DNA from: Ectobius pallidus
Lineage: Eukaryota; Arthropoda; Insecta; Blattodea; Ectobiidae
DNA: 64,000 nt
Direction of reading: 5' to 3'
Assembly (NCBI GenBank): GCA_964059195.1
Contig: CAXKWD010000009.1
Location: 45,355,160-45,419,159 of the forward strand
The position numbers and the translations under genes were made by a program. Under the pieces are notes generated by a model. That model was not told where the DNA came from and made no database searches. It worked only from the letters and a program-made list of their open reading frames with translations. Positions 53,825 to 64,000 of this stretch are shown one piece after another. Numbering within the stretch: the stretch's first letter is position 1; each line of letters begins with the position of its first letter.

Positions 53825-56350
53825 GTTCTAACCAGGGAGTTATTTGGATAAGTTCCTGGGAAAATATTCTATACCATCAGCACCAGAAGAAGTTCAAAGT
53901 ACACCTCAACCAATCATATTCTGTTATTTCCTAATCTCCCTGTTTAATATACGGTAGTACCCAAGTACCAAAACCTTCATACCAAAATAGCATTAAAACT
54001 GAAGCAATAGGATCAATGTGTTACAATAAGGCCAAATGGGGAAAAAAATAGCTGTTTCAACTTTCAAGACCTTGAAATTGAAGATGAGATCCTAAAATCA
54101 AAGACAGTAAGTAATATGCAGTGCATCCGGATAATTTGTGCTTCAATACTGAGAGTGGATAATGCTAAACTCAAGACTCTATAAACATAGCAGTTTTTAA
54201 TACAAAATGAATTCTGTTATATTGTTGGGATTGTGAAATTAACTTAATAATAATAATGATCCCAACACAGAAAAATACGCTACGAATATTGTATGTCAAT
54301 AGCGTTGGATTGTTTAGAGTTGCTACTTGTTTATTGAGTATCTATGAAAGTTTCAAATATTGTGATGTAAGTGGGTATATTCTATGTTATATAGCTGAAA
54401 GAGCTTGCTTTGTTTGATGGTTGAAAGCGCAGTTTTGAAAGACACATGCACATCGCTCCTATTATGTCACTGTTTAAAACCGTTATATTGAAGTGGGGGC
54501 TCTACCAAGTTTTCCTATGGTGTGACCCGCTCGCATAAAATCAGACTGTATGTATGGTTCGTCTGCAAAATATCTTCATGTAGTTGTGTTTCTTCAGCTT
54601 CTGCTTTAAGGCCAAGGTAGATTCGGTATGGTTCTGGGTCATGTGAAATACATTGTAATGATCATAACCCGGGGTCATGCAGTTGTTGGCTTTTAGGTTT
54701 ACCTGGTTTCAAAGTTTTTTGTGTTCTCATTCATTTAATAATTCAGTCACTTTGGGAAATATTACCTTCTGGAATTATAGTAGTATTTTTGGAATTTATT
54801 GGTTGAGGAATTATAGTATCGTATTGTGCATTTTCATTGGATTAAAAATGTAGTAATATTGTCAGTATTTTTCCGGTGGGTAATTTTTATGACGTCTTTA
54901 CTAGTTTCGTAGATATCCCGGGATGTATGTATGTGCGTGTACGTTTGTGTGAGTAATTTTTGGGATGGCTGTAGATATAGCATGGCCTTTCAGTACACAA
55001 GAAATTAATATAAAATAAATTATGTCTTATTTAATTAATAGGCCGATATAAAGTACATTTCATCAATACAAAATTTAATTTTGGATATTATGTAATGGAG
55101 GCCATCCCAGGTGAAAATATTAAATTTTGAATCTGTTTCTCTAAACGAGCTTCCCCTCTAGTAGGAGGCCCTAGCCCTACAAGGGAAATTCATGGGTTCA
55201 TTCATTCATTCATTCATATATATGAAATTTAAAATGGAGACATCTTTCTAATCTGAAGTAAGTGCATACTTTGAAATTTATATTACAACTCGATATATTG
55301 GAAACTGTATATTATTAAATCTTCCTGTATGCCAACTCGTAAACTGTTCAAACTTAATAATGAAATATAGTATGAATGAATGAAAATACAGTGGAACCTT
55401 ATTCTGGAACATTTATCGGATCTCTAGGCTTATAAGTAAGCACATTCCCGGCATGGGCTAAATAGTCCTATAAATATGCCTATATTGTGAGTCTGTTTTC
55501 TTTCCCAGCTGTATAAAGTAATTGTTTAAATTATTTCAACTGAATTTTACCATAGAGAAGGATGTATTATAATAACAGTTAAAAGTTTTATAAATTATAT
55601 TTCTTGGAATGAATAAGTAATTAAATTAGTCTCAATTATAAATATAAAGATAATATATACGAGAGACAGACTTAACAATATTCAAGATTTATTTGCCATC
55701 CAATAAAATGAGAGATGATTTATATAATCTGATCTTGCAATTCAGCAGTTAGCTCTGACAATTTTATGTGACAAGATGAAATTAAGATGGGAAATAGTTT
55801 AATAAAATACGATTACTTGGGGAATCAAATTTTAGCTGTGATTTTATGCAATCATCTACAACTAATTGTCTGCCCCTGTGCTTCATCCCTGCTGCACCAA
55901 AACACTCAGAAACCATGAACACATCATCCGCGCATGTGCTCTTTCTCCACACGTGTTCCCAAAGCGAGAATTTGTGATTCTGATTTTCAATCTTCTGTTC
56001 CATGTGTTGTCACAGACAGATTATGTACTATAAGAAAAGTTTGCGAGCTCTACCATGCATTGTTATCAGAGACATGCGCAGTAACCTATTTTCACACGAC
56101 TGACTCCTGCCTCCAATAACCTTGCAACCGATTTATAAGCATAGGCCACTTATATGTATGAATAATGGAAGATAATTAAAAGTTTCACAAAATATAGTTT
56201 ATATTGGCGATGCATACTGTATGTATAACATGTTAAGGGGAAATACATATTCTATTCGCATATCATATCGATTAAATGCAGAAACTATCAATTCCAAATT
56301 ATTCAAACCATTCCCAAAGTGCAAAATCACAGACTGTTATAGACTGGACA
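53825..56350. other. intron or upstream sequence, no gene recognised
   Basis: It holds a TTCA microsatellite (55197-55217) and isolated CAGTGGAACC-type pogo tips (near 51353 and 55389) without partners. An ORF at 55782-56003 on the minus strand has no recognisable domain. No N-terminal exon of the host gene was found. Confidence 0.5.
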
Positions 56351-56360
56351 AGCGCAGTAC

Positions 56361-57074
56361 GCTGTTTTTCAAGCAGAACTTTGCGGCATACTAATGGCAG
56401 TAGACTGGATCCAAAATCTACACCATGGAAAATCAACCTACGCCATCCATGTTGACTCCAGAGCAGCCCTATTAGCAGTAGTAAATCAGAAAACAACCCA
56501 CCCCCTAGCCGCAGAAATAAGAGAGAAACTCATCTCACTCAATAAAACAACCAAGATCACACTTCATTGGGTCAAGGGCCACTCGGGGCTCTGGGGGAAT
56601 GAAAGGGCAGACCACATAGCCAAATCAATAGCCAATGGGAACTGTAATATTGAATATAATGCCATCCCCATCTCCAGAGGCAAACAACTACTGAGGGACT
56701 ACTACAATCAAATCTGGAATGCTACTTACATAAATTCCACAGTAGCAACCCACACCAAGCTATTCATTCCAGACATTCCACACAGATTATCAATATCATT
56801 ATGGCCAAACTTCATTCTAACACAGTTTCTTACCAACCATGGTAGATTTCGAGAATACCTTTACAGAATAAAAAAGTCTTCTTCTCCAATCTGCAACTGC
56901 CCCGAGGGAGGAAACCAATCGGCCCTTCACCTTGTAAAAGAATGCTCCATATTCTCCAGGGAAAGACCAGCAGTTTTAACTTCTCTACCCTTGCCACTAA
57001 TAATGAAGACACACATACACACTGTAGATGTTATGGACTTCCTCAAAAAAGTGTACAACAAACTCCAGTCTTAA
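56361..57074 (+). CDS. RNase H and C-terminal zinc-knuckle part of a LINE polyprotein
   Basis: The frame is open from the first base of the insertion (AVFQAELCGILMAVDW), so the ATG at 56394 is internal. It carries RNase H motifs (E in FQAELCGI, D in IHVDSRAAL, HWVKGHSGLWGNERADHIAK with the final Asp). The downstream C-x-C...H...C knuckle reads CNCPEGGNQSALHLVKEC. LINEs of the R1/I groups use this RNase H to remove RNA from the cDNA hybrid. The RT domain is absent through 5' truncation. Confidence 0.8.
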   Translation, partial: AVFQAELCGILMAVDWIQNLHHGKSTYAIHVDSRAALLAVVNQKTTHPLAAEIREKLISLNKTTKITLHWVKGHSGLWGNERADHIAKSIANGNCNIEYNAIPISRGKQLLRDYYNQIWNATYINSTVATHTKLFIPDIPHRLSISLWPNFILTQFLTNHGRFREYLYRIKKSSSPICNCPEGGNQSALHLVKECSIFSRERPAVLTSLPLPLIMKTHIHTVDVMDFLKKVYNKLQS

Positions 57075-57148
57075 TTCAGAAACAACTGTAGATGTTATGG
57101 ACTTCCTCAAAAAGGGTACAACAAACTCCAGTCTTAATTCAGAAACAA
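57021..57148 (+). repeat. 64-bp tandem duplication across the LINE stop codon
   Basis: The segment from ACTGTAGATG (57021) to AGAAACA recurs with a period of 64 bases at 57085, with one or two differences. It lies across the end of the ORF and would add a second in-frame or shifted end. Confidence 0.85.
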
Positions 57149-57235
57149 CAATGTAAACTAAACAATTGTAAATAATACTGTAAATATCTCGTGATATACC
57201 TAGCAGGTAAAACACGGGTTGTATCTTAGAACAAA

Positions 57236-57266
<31 letters not shown>

Positions 57267-57273
57267 GCAGTAC

Positions 57274-58294
57274 AGCAAATTCTCAAGCACTCACGGATTT
57301 GCTTTGGGAACAAACCTATAGACAACCTTCTGGATATCAATTCGAGTATGAAGGGAATTTCAAGAATGTAATTCAAGTGCCAATCAACCCATCCCCTGTA
57401 GACTCTGTACCAGTACTCCTTTCTATTTCAATCATTTGGTACATTTCTTGGCACCAATATCAAATTAAAAACTTCTGTTTGATCCTAAACCCACCCTCTG
57501 TTATCGAATACAGTATTTTTAATTCATTAATACTCCACTTTCCTTTTTAAAGATGCACGATTGTAGCACGGAATTATTTAAACAATGCAACTACTACTTC
57601 TACAGCTACTTTGTTCTAAATTGAAAGTGGTATTTTCAGAGCATATAACTTATCAGGTGGTATTTTAGGATATATTTCTATCCCCTTATTAGTGTTCAAA
57701 CATTACAATATACAATATTTCTCTAAATAATGTCTTGTTTTTTTTTAATTCACCATGAGTACAAATCTATTCCTGTTTAGCAATAATCCATCCAACCCAT
57801 CCCTTTCATTAATACAAATACTTGGGAGTTCACCGTATAAAAATGCAAGCCCATTTGTAATCACTAGACTGTAGAGCTAAAGAAAAATAATATCATTTCA
57901 TACAAATCCAGGCACTAACTTATTTCTATCAGAAATATTTAGATTCTCGATCATATTGTCTCAATTTAATCTTGATAATAAATAATTAGGCCTACTGACT
58001 CTGAATAGCCACCTACTGCTTAATGTCTAAGTTCACTAGGAGGTGCCTTACCAATGTATTAGGGTATTAAGGATTTGAGTGGCATAATTTTAGCTGGTGA
58101 TGAATATTACCTAAAACATGTGTGTGTATCTAATGCTCTGGAGTTAACAACGAAGTCATTCTCCTAAAACATTGAAAGTGTTGATGAACTATTGGGCTAC
58201 AGGTAAAAGCTTTGCCAGAAAAAATATTTAGTGTTGATTTTTCTGTGTGTTTATTCCTCATATATGCCTATTTGGAATTAAAAGTACATAGATA
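57274..58294. other. intron or upstream sequence, no gene recognised
   Basis: Short ORFs only. Confidence 0.5.
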
Positions 58295-58962
58295 TACCGT
58301 ATATACTCGAATACTACCCGCATATTTTTTCCAAAAATCGTGAGTGAAAAACTGGGGTGCGGGTATTATTTGAATACTGGTCTCCTCTCATCTGAATTTC
58401 GACAATTTCTACCATATCGGCTCAATATAGCACGATGCTTTGTAGTAGTATCACAGTATAGTATAACAGTAGCGAAGCTGTAATTAAAGGAAAATCAGAC
58501 AAAGAAAGTGCTTTCTAATGCACATGGTCCGCCATGACTGGCAATGAAACAAAGCTTTACGTATAGAGACGCCAAGGAAGTAACATTAGAGTACAAGCAG
58601 AAGCACTAATTCGGGAAAGTTCGGTGAATTTGACCTTGATTCGGACCAGATGGACGCACGTCATCACGTGTGATTCCCACTGATCAGCTGGAGAGTGTTG
58701 TTGGAGTTGAAAGAGGCGCAGCGCATATAAGATGGCGAGATTTCCAGGTGGCTGTTACCACGTTATTTTTAAAACTACATTTTAGCCTACCATATTTAAT
58801 TCTTTTATGATATGTAATGTTAATTATAACTGTTTAATCAAGAATAAACCTGGCAAAATAATTTTATATAGAGGCCTATAGATTTTTTTTTTCAAATTTC
58901 CTTTCGAAAAATTTGGGTGCGGGTATTATTCGGAGGCGGGTAGTATTCGGGTATATACGGTA
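58295..58962. mobile_element. TA-flanked MITE, family A copy 2
   Basis: Inverted ends CCGTATATACTCGAATACTA and (reverse complement) CCGTATATACCCGAATACTA, with TA at both edges. It is complete and uninterrupted, about 0.67 kb, and the best reference copy for the family. Confidence 0.8.
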
Positions 58963-59565
58963 CTTCATATTCTACTAAGGCAAAAGAATCCTGTTATAAT
59001 TGATCACATTCACCTCATAGTTCAGAAAAAATAGAATTACCGTATATACCCGAATACTACCCACATATTTTTTTCAAAAATCGCAGATGGAAAACTGGGG
59101 TGCGGGTATTATTTGAATACTGAACTCCTCTCATCTGAATTTCGACATTTTATACCATATCGGTTCAATATAACACGATTCTTTGTAGCAGCATCACAGT
59201 ATAGTATAACAGTAGCGAAGCATTAGGAAGATGAGACAAAGAAGACGCTTTCGTATGTACATGGTCCACCATGACTGGCGATGAAACAAAGCTTTACATG
59301 TACAGACGCCAAGCAAACAGTGTACTACAAGCAGAACCACTAATACGGGGAAAGTTCAGTGAATTTCCATGCGATTTTGACCTTGGGTCGGACGCACGTC
59401 ATCGCGTGTGGATTCCCACTGAACAGCTGAATTGAGTGTTGTTGTTGTTGTTGAAAGTCTTATGCTGCACATCTAAGATGGCGAGATTTCGGCTGGCTGT
59501 TACCATGCACGTTATTTTAGCCTACCATAAATTAATTCTTTTATGATATGTAATGTTAATTATAA

Positions 59566-60859
59566 AAGTAAATCAATAACCATTAATCAGAACTTTGTTA
59601 TTCATTCCATAGATAAATCTGAGAGCATTCGATACTTGGGCATCACATTTTCTGACAGATTAATTTTGGATGAAAAAAGAATGGCTCATGACCTAAAAGA
59701 AAACTTAAACCTACTCTCAGGAACTCCTCTTCTGAAAACAGAACAAAAATTTTCTGTTATTAATCAGTTTATCTTACCATCTCTAGTGTATCGATTCCAG
59801 AATCTGAATAAATTGAAACTCCGCAAGGGATTTCTGGAAACTTTGGATAAAATGATTAAGAGTACAGTTAAGGAGATTTTACAACTACCAATTGATACAC
59901 CAGATTCGATGTTATATTCCTCTAGAAGAGTTAAAGGTTTAGGCGTTTTCAAAACTGAATGGGAAGCAATTATACAGCAGTTCAACTGTTGTAAATCTTT
60001 AGAGAAATCCCAAAATGAGTACATTAACATAACTAGGGATCTAAAGACTGATATGTTACAATGTATTAATGAACTTGGAATAACCCAGAATGCGGAAGCC
60101 TTAACCTCAAAAAAAGCTGCTGATCTAAGAGGTATTTTAAGGGGTCAAGAATTTAAGAAATGGTGCTCGCTTCATACACATGGCAAAGGTGTGAAGTTAT
60201 ATGAAGATTGCCCTCCAGCCAACAAATGGTTAGTAAATCAAAAAGGGCTAACTAGTTCCGAGTGGCGAGATGCTATTAAGTTGCAAGCAAATGTTGCTCC
60301 AGTACATGCCCTCCATGGACGAAGTCAGAACGGCAACCACTGTAGGCACTGCAGTGAGGTAGAAACTTTGGCACACGTTCTAGGCTTTTGTCATCATGGG
60401 GAGCTTCTACGGAACACTCGCCATCATCAAATAAGGAGCAAGATAGCGGCTGCCTTGAAACTGCAGAATTATGACGTTTATGAGGAGGTGCACTGCATTG
60501 CCATGGATGGAGGAACACGAAGAGCAGACATCATTGCAATAGACAAAAACCGAACAGCTGGTTTAATAGTAGACCCTACAGTCCGCTTTGAGACTGAAGA
60601 AGATCAACCTGCAGCTGTTGATAATGAGAAAAAGAAGATATACGAACCAACCATTGAGTACTTCAAGAACAAATACGATTTGAAAAATGTTGAAGTCATT
60701 GGACTAATGGTTGGTAGTAGGGGAACAATAACAAAGTTCTTTATTAATTTCTGTAAACGTTTCTCATTGTCACAAAATCTGTACACTGAAGTGGCGTTAT
60801 TATCACTTAAGGGATCCATCCAAATCTTAAGAAACCACCTGTACAATAACAACAATTAA
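59566..60859 (+). CDS. C-terminal part of R2/R4-type LINE protein with restriction-like endonuclease
   Basis: The readable ORF starts at 59543, but its first eight residues are MITE sequence. The LINE part begins with the RT thumb region (SIRYLGITFSDRLI). Near residue 265 it has a CCHC knuckle (CRHCSEVETLAHVLGFC). Near residue 328 it has the restriction-like endonuclease core RRADIIAID...LIVDPTVRFE, where R-A-D stands in place of the usual P-D, then K-x-x-x-Y and GSRGTITKFF. These are the landmarks of R2, R4 and related RLE-LINEs. The frame is open over 430 codons, so the copy is young. Confidence 0.75.
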
Positions 60860-61067
60860 GCTGGACAGGTTTCCTTTCTCCAAGTTTAATGGTTTTATTA
60901 CTGATTATTTTAATTTTTAATTTTCCTGTCATTATGTTTATGATCTAACTTGTAATGAAAGCTTGTAATTTTTTTTTTTTGTGTGTAAGTGTATACTTTG
61001 TTGAAAGTTATTCTTTGTCTGCAAGGCAATCTGCGTTGTGCAGAAAGATAAATAAATAATAATAAAT
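59566..61067 (+). mobile_element. 5'-truncated R2/R4-group LINE nested in the MITE
   Basis: About 1.5 kb of foreign sequence lies inside MITE copy 3, ending in an AATAAT-type tail. No clear TSD was found; a small target deletion fits better. R2-group elements typically target rDNA, so an insertion in a MITE is notable. Confidence 0.7.
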
Positions 61068-61172
61068 AAGAATAAAACTGGTAAAATAATTTTATATTTG
61101 GGCCTATAAGTTTTTCCCTCCAAATTTTTTGCGTATTAGTCGGGGGCGGGTAGTATTCGGGTATATACGGTA

Positions 61173-61802
61173 GTTGCTTAAAAATGTAAAAAATACCAAG
61201 ATGAAGGTACGACAACATAGTGCTTATTAGGGTAATGCTGTAAACAAAGGCAAACTTAGGATTCTGCATCTCCCCCAAGAATGAATAATATACACAATTA
61301 TTACTGTAGCCTACATGATTATCACAAGAGACCTTGCCAAAAAAGCTGTCAGTGTTGTTGCCACAATTTTAAAAATGTCAACTAAAAGGTAAGCAAAACT
61401 AGGACAGTAAAAAAGAAATGACAGACTGTTTCCCTTCCATATAACCTGAATAATATTCATGGCTAATAATGGACACTCAAACTAATAACACCCAATATAT
61501 TGACAGATTTGTAATATTAACCACGTAATTTACCCAAATGTCTTGGGTTATCATGTAACTCTTCAGAATCAGCAAAAGTAAGTCATTACTCATTCCAATA
61601 ACCAAAGGAAAAAACTCCACACATTCACAAAAAACCCGAACTGAAGTAAATCAACACAATACTCTAAATAAAAAATCAGCATTTTATTTTCCTAAAATTT
61701 CACTAACAAATCCAATAAATTACACATATGGTACTGTTACATAGTCATGTCAACAGTAATTTATGTATATAGGCTTGTCTAATAAATTTATTCACAAATA
61801 AT
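61173..61802. other. non-coding sequence
   Basis: It starts with a 26-bp string (61178-61203) that recurs at 63332-63357. Confidence 0.5.
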
Positions 61803-63011
61803 ATGTTTCATGTGAAAAGGAACTTAGAGAATGCATTCGTCTCTCAAGAAGAACAATGTGGATTTACAACGGGAAGATCCTGTATAGATCATATCTTCAC
61901 GCTGAGGCAAGTTCTAGAGAAATGCAATAGAAAGGGAGAGAATATTGGTCTGGTGTTCATAGACCTTGAAAAAGCATATGATTCTGTACCAAGGAAACTG
62001 CTTTGGAAGGCATTAAATATGGCTAACATAGATACTTCAGTAATAAAAATAATACAACAAATATACAGATACAATGTCTGCCAGGTTAAAATAGGGAGGA
62101 AACTTTCTGGGAAATTTGGAACAAGCAAAGGATTACTTCAGGGATGTCCCATGTCACCAACACTCTTCAAAATATATATAGACATCAGCCTTCGTATCTG
62201 GTCTAGGAAATGCAAAAGGATGGGATTGGAGGTATCTGAAGAAATATATTTAAACCACCTGTTGTTTGCAGATGACCAGGTAATAGTAACGCAGGATGGA
62301 GAAGATGCCAATTATGTATGTCGTCAGTTGTCAATGGAATATCAAAGGTGGGGACTGAAGATAAACTATGATAAGACAGAATATTTGACGAATGATCTAG
62401 ATGAGCTATACATTGATGGGAGACGGATTAAAAAAGTGCAAAATTTTCGATACCTGGGTTCAATTCTGGAAATAGAGGGGACATCAAATATGGATATTAA
62501 TCAAAAGATTACTAGTGGAAAGAAAATAATAGGAATGTTAAATTCAATTTTATGGAGTAGAAATATAATCAATAGTACAAAAACGAAAATATTCAAAACC
62601 ATACTACAGAGTATAGTCTTCTACGGAGCAGAAACATGGACATTAAATAAAAAACAGGTTAACAGATTGAACGCACTGGAAATGGACTTCTGGAGACGGT
62701 CTGCCAGGATATCTAGGAAAGATAGGATTAGGAATACGGAAATACGACGTATTATGGAAGTAGAAAAAGAGAGTGCAGTCACAATTGAAAGGAAACGACT
62801 TCGATGGTATGGACATGTACGTAGAATGGGAGAAGAAAGAATACCTAGAATCGTACAGGAATGGGAAAGTAAGAGAAGAAGAGGAAGAGGACGACCTGCT
62901 ACTACCTGGATACAGAATGTACACATGTCAATGGAAAGATTTGGTTTAGTGGAGGAAGATGTACAAGACAGGGATAAGTGGCGAAATGTAGTGAGCAGTG
63001 TAGAGTTCTGA
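61803..63011 (+). CDS. LINE reverse transcriptase with GHVRRM-type tail
   Basis: A 402-codon frame covers RT from block 3 on: EQCGFTTGRSCIDHIFTLRQ, VFIDLEKAYDSVPRKLLW, GLLQGCPMSPTLFKIYID, the catalytic FADDQVIV, WGLKINYDKTEYL and FRYLGSIL. The C-terminal tail is RLRWYGHVRRMGEERIPR and RRGRGRPATTWIQNVH. The endonuclease and early RT are missing. The tail type is found in RTE/BovB-like and related insect LINEs. The open frame shows little decay. Confidence 0.8.
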   Translation: MFHVKRNLENAFVSQEEQCGFTTGRSCIDHIFTLRQVLEKCNRKGENIGLVFIDLEKAYDSVPRKLLWKALNMANIDTSVIKIIQQIYRYNVCQVKIGRKLSGKFGTSKGLLQGCPMSPTLFKIYIDISLRIWSRKCKRMGLEVSEEIYLNHLLFADDQVIVTQDGEDANYVCRQLSMEYQRWGLKINYDKTEYLTNDLDELYIDGRRIKKVQNFRYLGSILEIEGTSNMDINQKITSGKKIIGMLNSILWSRNIINSTKTKIFKTILQSIVFYGAETWTLNKKQVNRLNALEMDFWRRSARISRKDRIRNTEIRRIMEVEKESAVTIERKRLRWYGHVRRMGEERIPRIVQEWESKRRRGRGRPATTWIQNVHMSMERFGLVEEDVQDRDKWRNVVSSVEF

Positions 63012-64000
63012 ATGGTGGTATCATATTTTGTGTGTCAGGATGAGTTATGTGATAGTGCTTGACTGTTGTATTTGGTTGGAGACAAACCTCTGTTTTGAGG
63101 AAATTTCTCATTTAATAAAATAATAATATGATTCATAGGCTAATAACATTTGCAGTGATGGTTAGTGTGGAAATAAACATATCAATATAATCTTCTATGT
63201 CAAGAAGCTCACCATAGCACAAGAATAGCGAAGATAAAATAGCTCCTGGAATGGTAACATGTCATTGCAATTTCATGGCCTTCTGTAATTTCATACACAT
63301 ACATGTGTGTACAGCACCGCCGTCTCGAGAATTAAAAATGTAAAAAATACCAAGATGTTCTGAGTAAGCCTGTCCTAAACTTAATTTTAACATGGAGTTC
63401 AGAGTATTGTTAAATTGCCTAATTTCTCCAGTAGAGGCGACACAGTTCACGCCCAGATAGCATGAAATTCCACATATTTCAGTTTCCGAGTTTATACTTC
63501 AGAGGGCAACACAGAGCATACGGTAATGTAAAGGGTATTGCAGCTGGATGTGGTAGGTGCTGCCATCTTTAATGTCGCCACGTACGCAAAATTAGCCATA
63601 TAGGACAGGCAGTGTATACACGAATAATACAGTATAGAAGGCAGTGGTGTACAGCTAGGAATTTTAGGTTGGTAAAAGAAGTGCAAACAATAGGTGCTAA
63701 TTGTAAATGTAAATTACATACAAATATTACCAAAACCAATTTACATCATATAAGGACAAAAAATTCACTCATGTTACAAGATATTAAAAATCTGCCTAAA
63801 ACAAGTCTCACAATACAATTTGCTTTCTTCGCTGTATCAGTAAAAACTTATTTTTATTTCTTGATTTTAAGGAAGCAAGTGCCTTGCCATTGAACCGTTG
63901 TCACACTCCACTTTAACTACATTCTAGTTCCTTATTCTTTAAATGCTTTGCACTAGCTATATGCTGCATAAAACGATTATATTAGTGTTTTTCATCAATT
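63012..64000. other. LINE 3' flank and sequence without a recognised gene
   Basis: A short AATAAAATAATAATATG string at 63112-63131 may be the LINE 3' tail. The ORF at 63612-63893 has no recognised motif. Confidence 0.45.

Larger units (their letters stand above)
56361..57263 (+). mobile_element. 5'-truncated R1/I-like LINE with 10-bp TSD and poly(A)
   Basis: AGCGCAGTAC at 56351-56360 and 57264-57273 is the target-site duplication. The insert ends in about 27 A residues (57237-57263). Confidence 0.9.
59038..61172. mobile_element. TA-flanked MITE, family A copy 3, interrupted by a LINE
   Basis: It has the same ends and internal blocks as copy 2, to which it lies in direct orientation 75 bp downstream. 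Compared with copy 2, the sequence breaks after TTAATTATAA (59565) and resumes at AATAAAACTGG (about 61071), with about 10 bp of target lost. Confidence 0.75.

Noticed and set aside
51350..54510. Full pogo/Tigger element between CAGTGGAACC tips near 51353 and a GGGGGCTCTACC string near 54500
   Set aside because: The ends are not proper inverted repeats and the interval holds a host exon and an independent TA-flanked element.
55782..56003. Minus-strand ORF as N-terminal exon of the coiled-coil gene
   Set aside because: No heptad pattern and no splice donor in the right phase.

Overview
The window reads as nuclear DNA of an insect. It is AT-rich and intron-rich and is dominated by transposable elements (TEs) of many classes: non-LTR retrotransposons of four or five clades, at least three Penelope-like element (PLE) families, one LTR retrotransposon family, Tc1/mariner, hAT and long-inverted-repeat DNA transposons, MITEs and tRNA-derived repeats. 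The TE mix, and a repeat fragment near 36.3-36.5 kb that I associate with cockroach and termite genomes, make a blattodean plausible. That placement is inference.

One host gene is visible, on the minus strand. Seven phase-compatible exons lie at 52709-52789, 31942-32274, 31437-31559, 22688-22806, 19569-19730, 15276-15567 and 7488-7669. They join into about 430 residues of almost continuous coiled coil that ends in a UBAN-type ubiquitin-binding segment. This is a NEMO (IKK-gamma, Kenny)/optineurin-family adaptor. The initiating exon and the C-terminal end are not found in the window. Its introns, one of them 20 kb long, hold nearly everything else.

Layout. 0.4-1.1 kb: weak LTR candidate. 1.35-4.4 kb: DNA transposon with ~0.5 kb terminal inverted repeats (TIRs), a decayed ORF and an extra repeat copy. 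4.8-5.5 kb: repeat array plus tRNA-like unit. 8.05-13.4 kb: LINE fragment, then a solo LTR that was itself invaded by an RTE-like LINE with a 13-bp target-site duplication (TSD). 15.8-19.1 kb: MITE, mariner palindrome and a PLE remnant with inverted pseudo-LTRs. 21.6 kb: pogo-like MITE. 23.7-26.4 kb: LINE and LTR fragments. 27.1-30.9 kb: a near-perfect PLE palindrome followed by a second PLE with a 5' inversion. 33.2-37.8 kb: element with ~0.9 kb inverted arms that was invaded by two hAT MITEs and a foldback MITE. 37.9-51.06 kb: Tc1-like transposase, composite tRNA-like repeat and internally deleted LTR retrotransposon, with a 3.58-kb segment repeated directly 8.67 kb downstream. 51-53.8 kb: SINE and Tc1-like palindrome. 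56.3-63 kb: R1/I-like LINE with exact TSD, MITE copies, an R2/R4-like LINE nested in one MITE, and another LINE.

Two themes stand out. First, several unrelated element families occur as head-to-head palindromes of their own 3' halves. Second, hammerhead-ribozyme-like cores recur at the 3' ends of the PLE copies. No complete active TE was identified; the best-preserved ORFs are the two LINE ORFs at 59.5 and 61.8 kb and the PLE palindrome ORFs.
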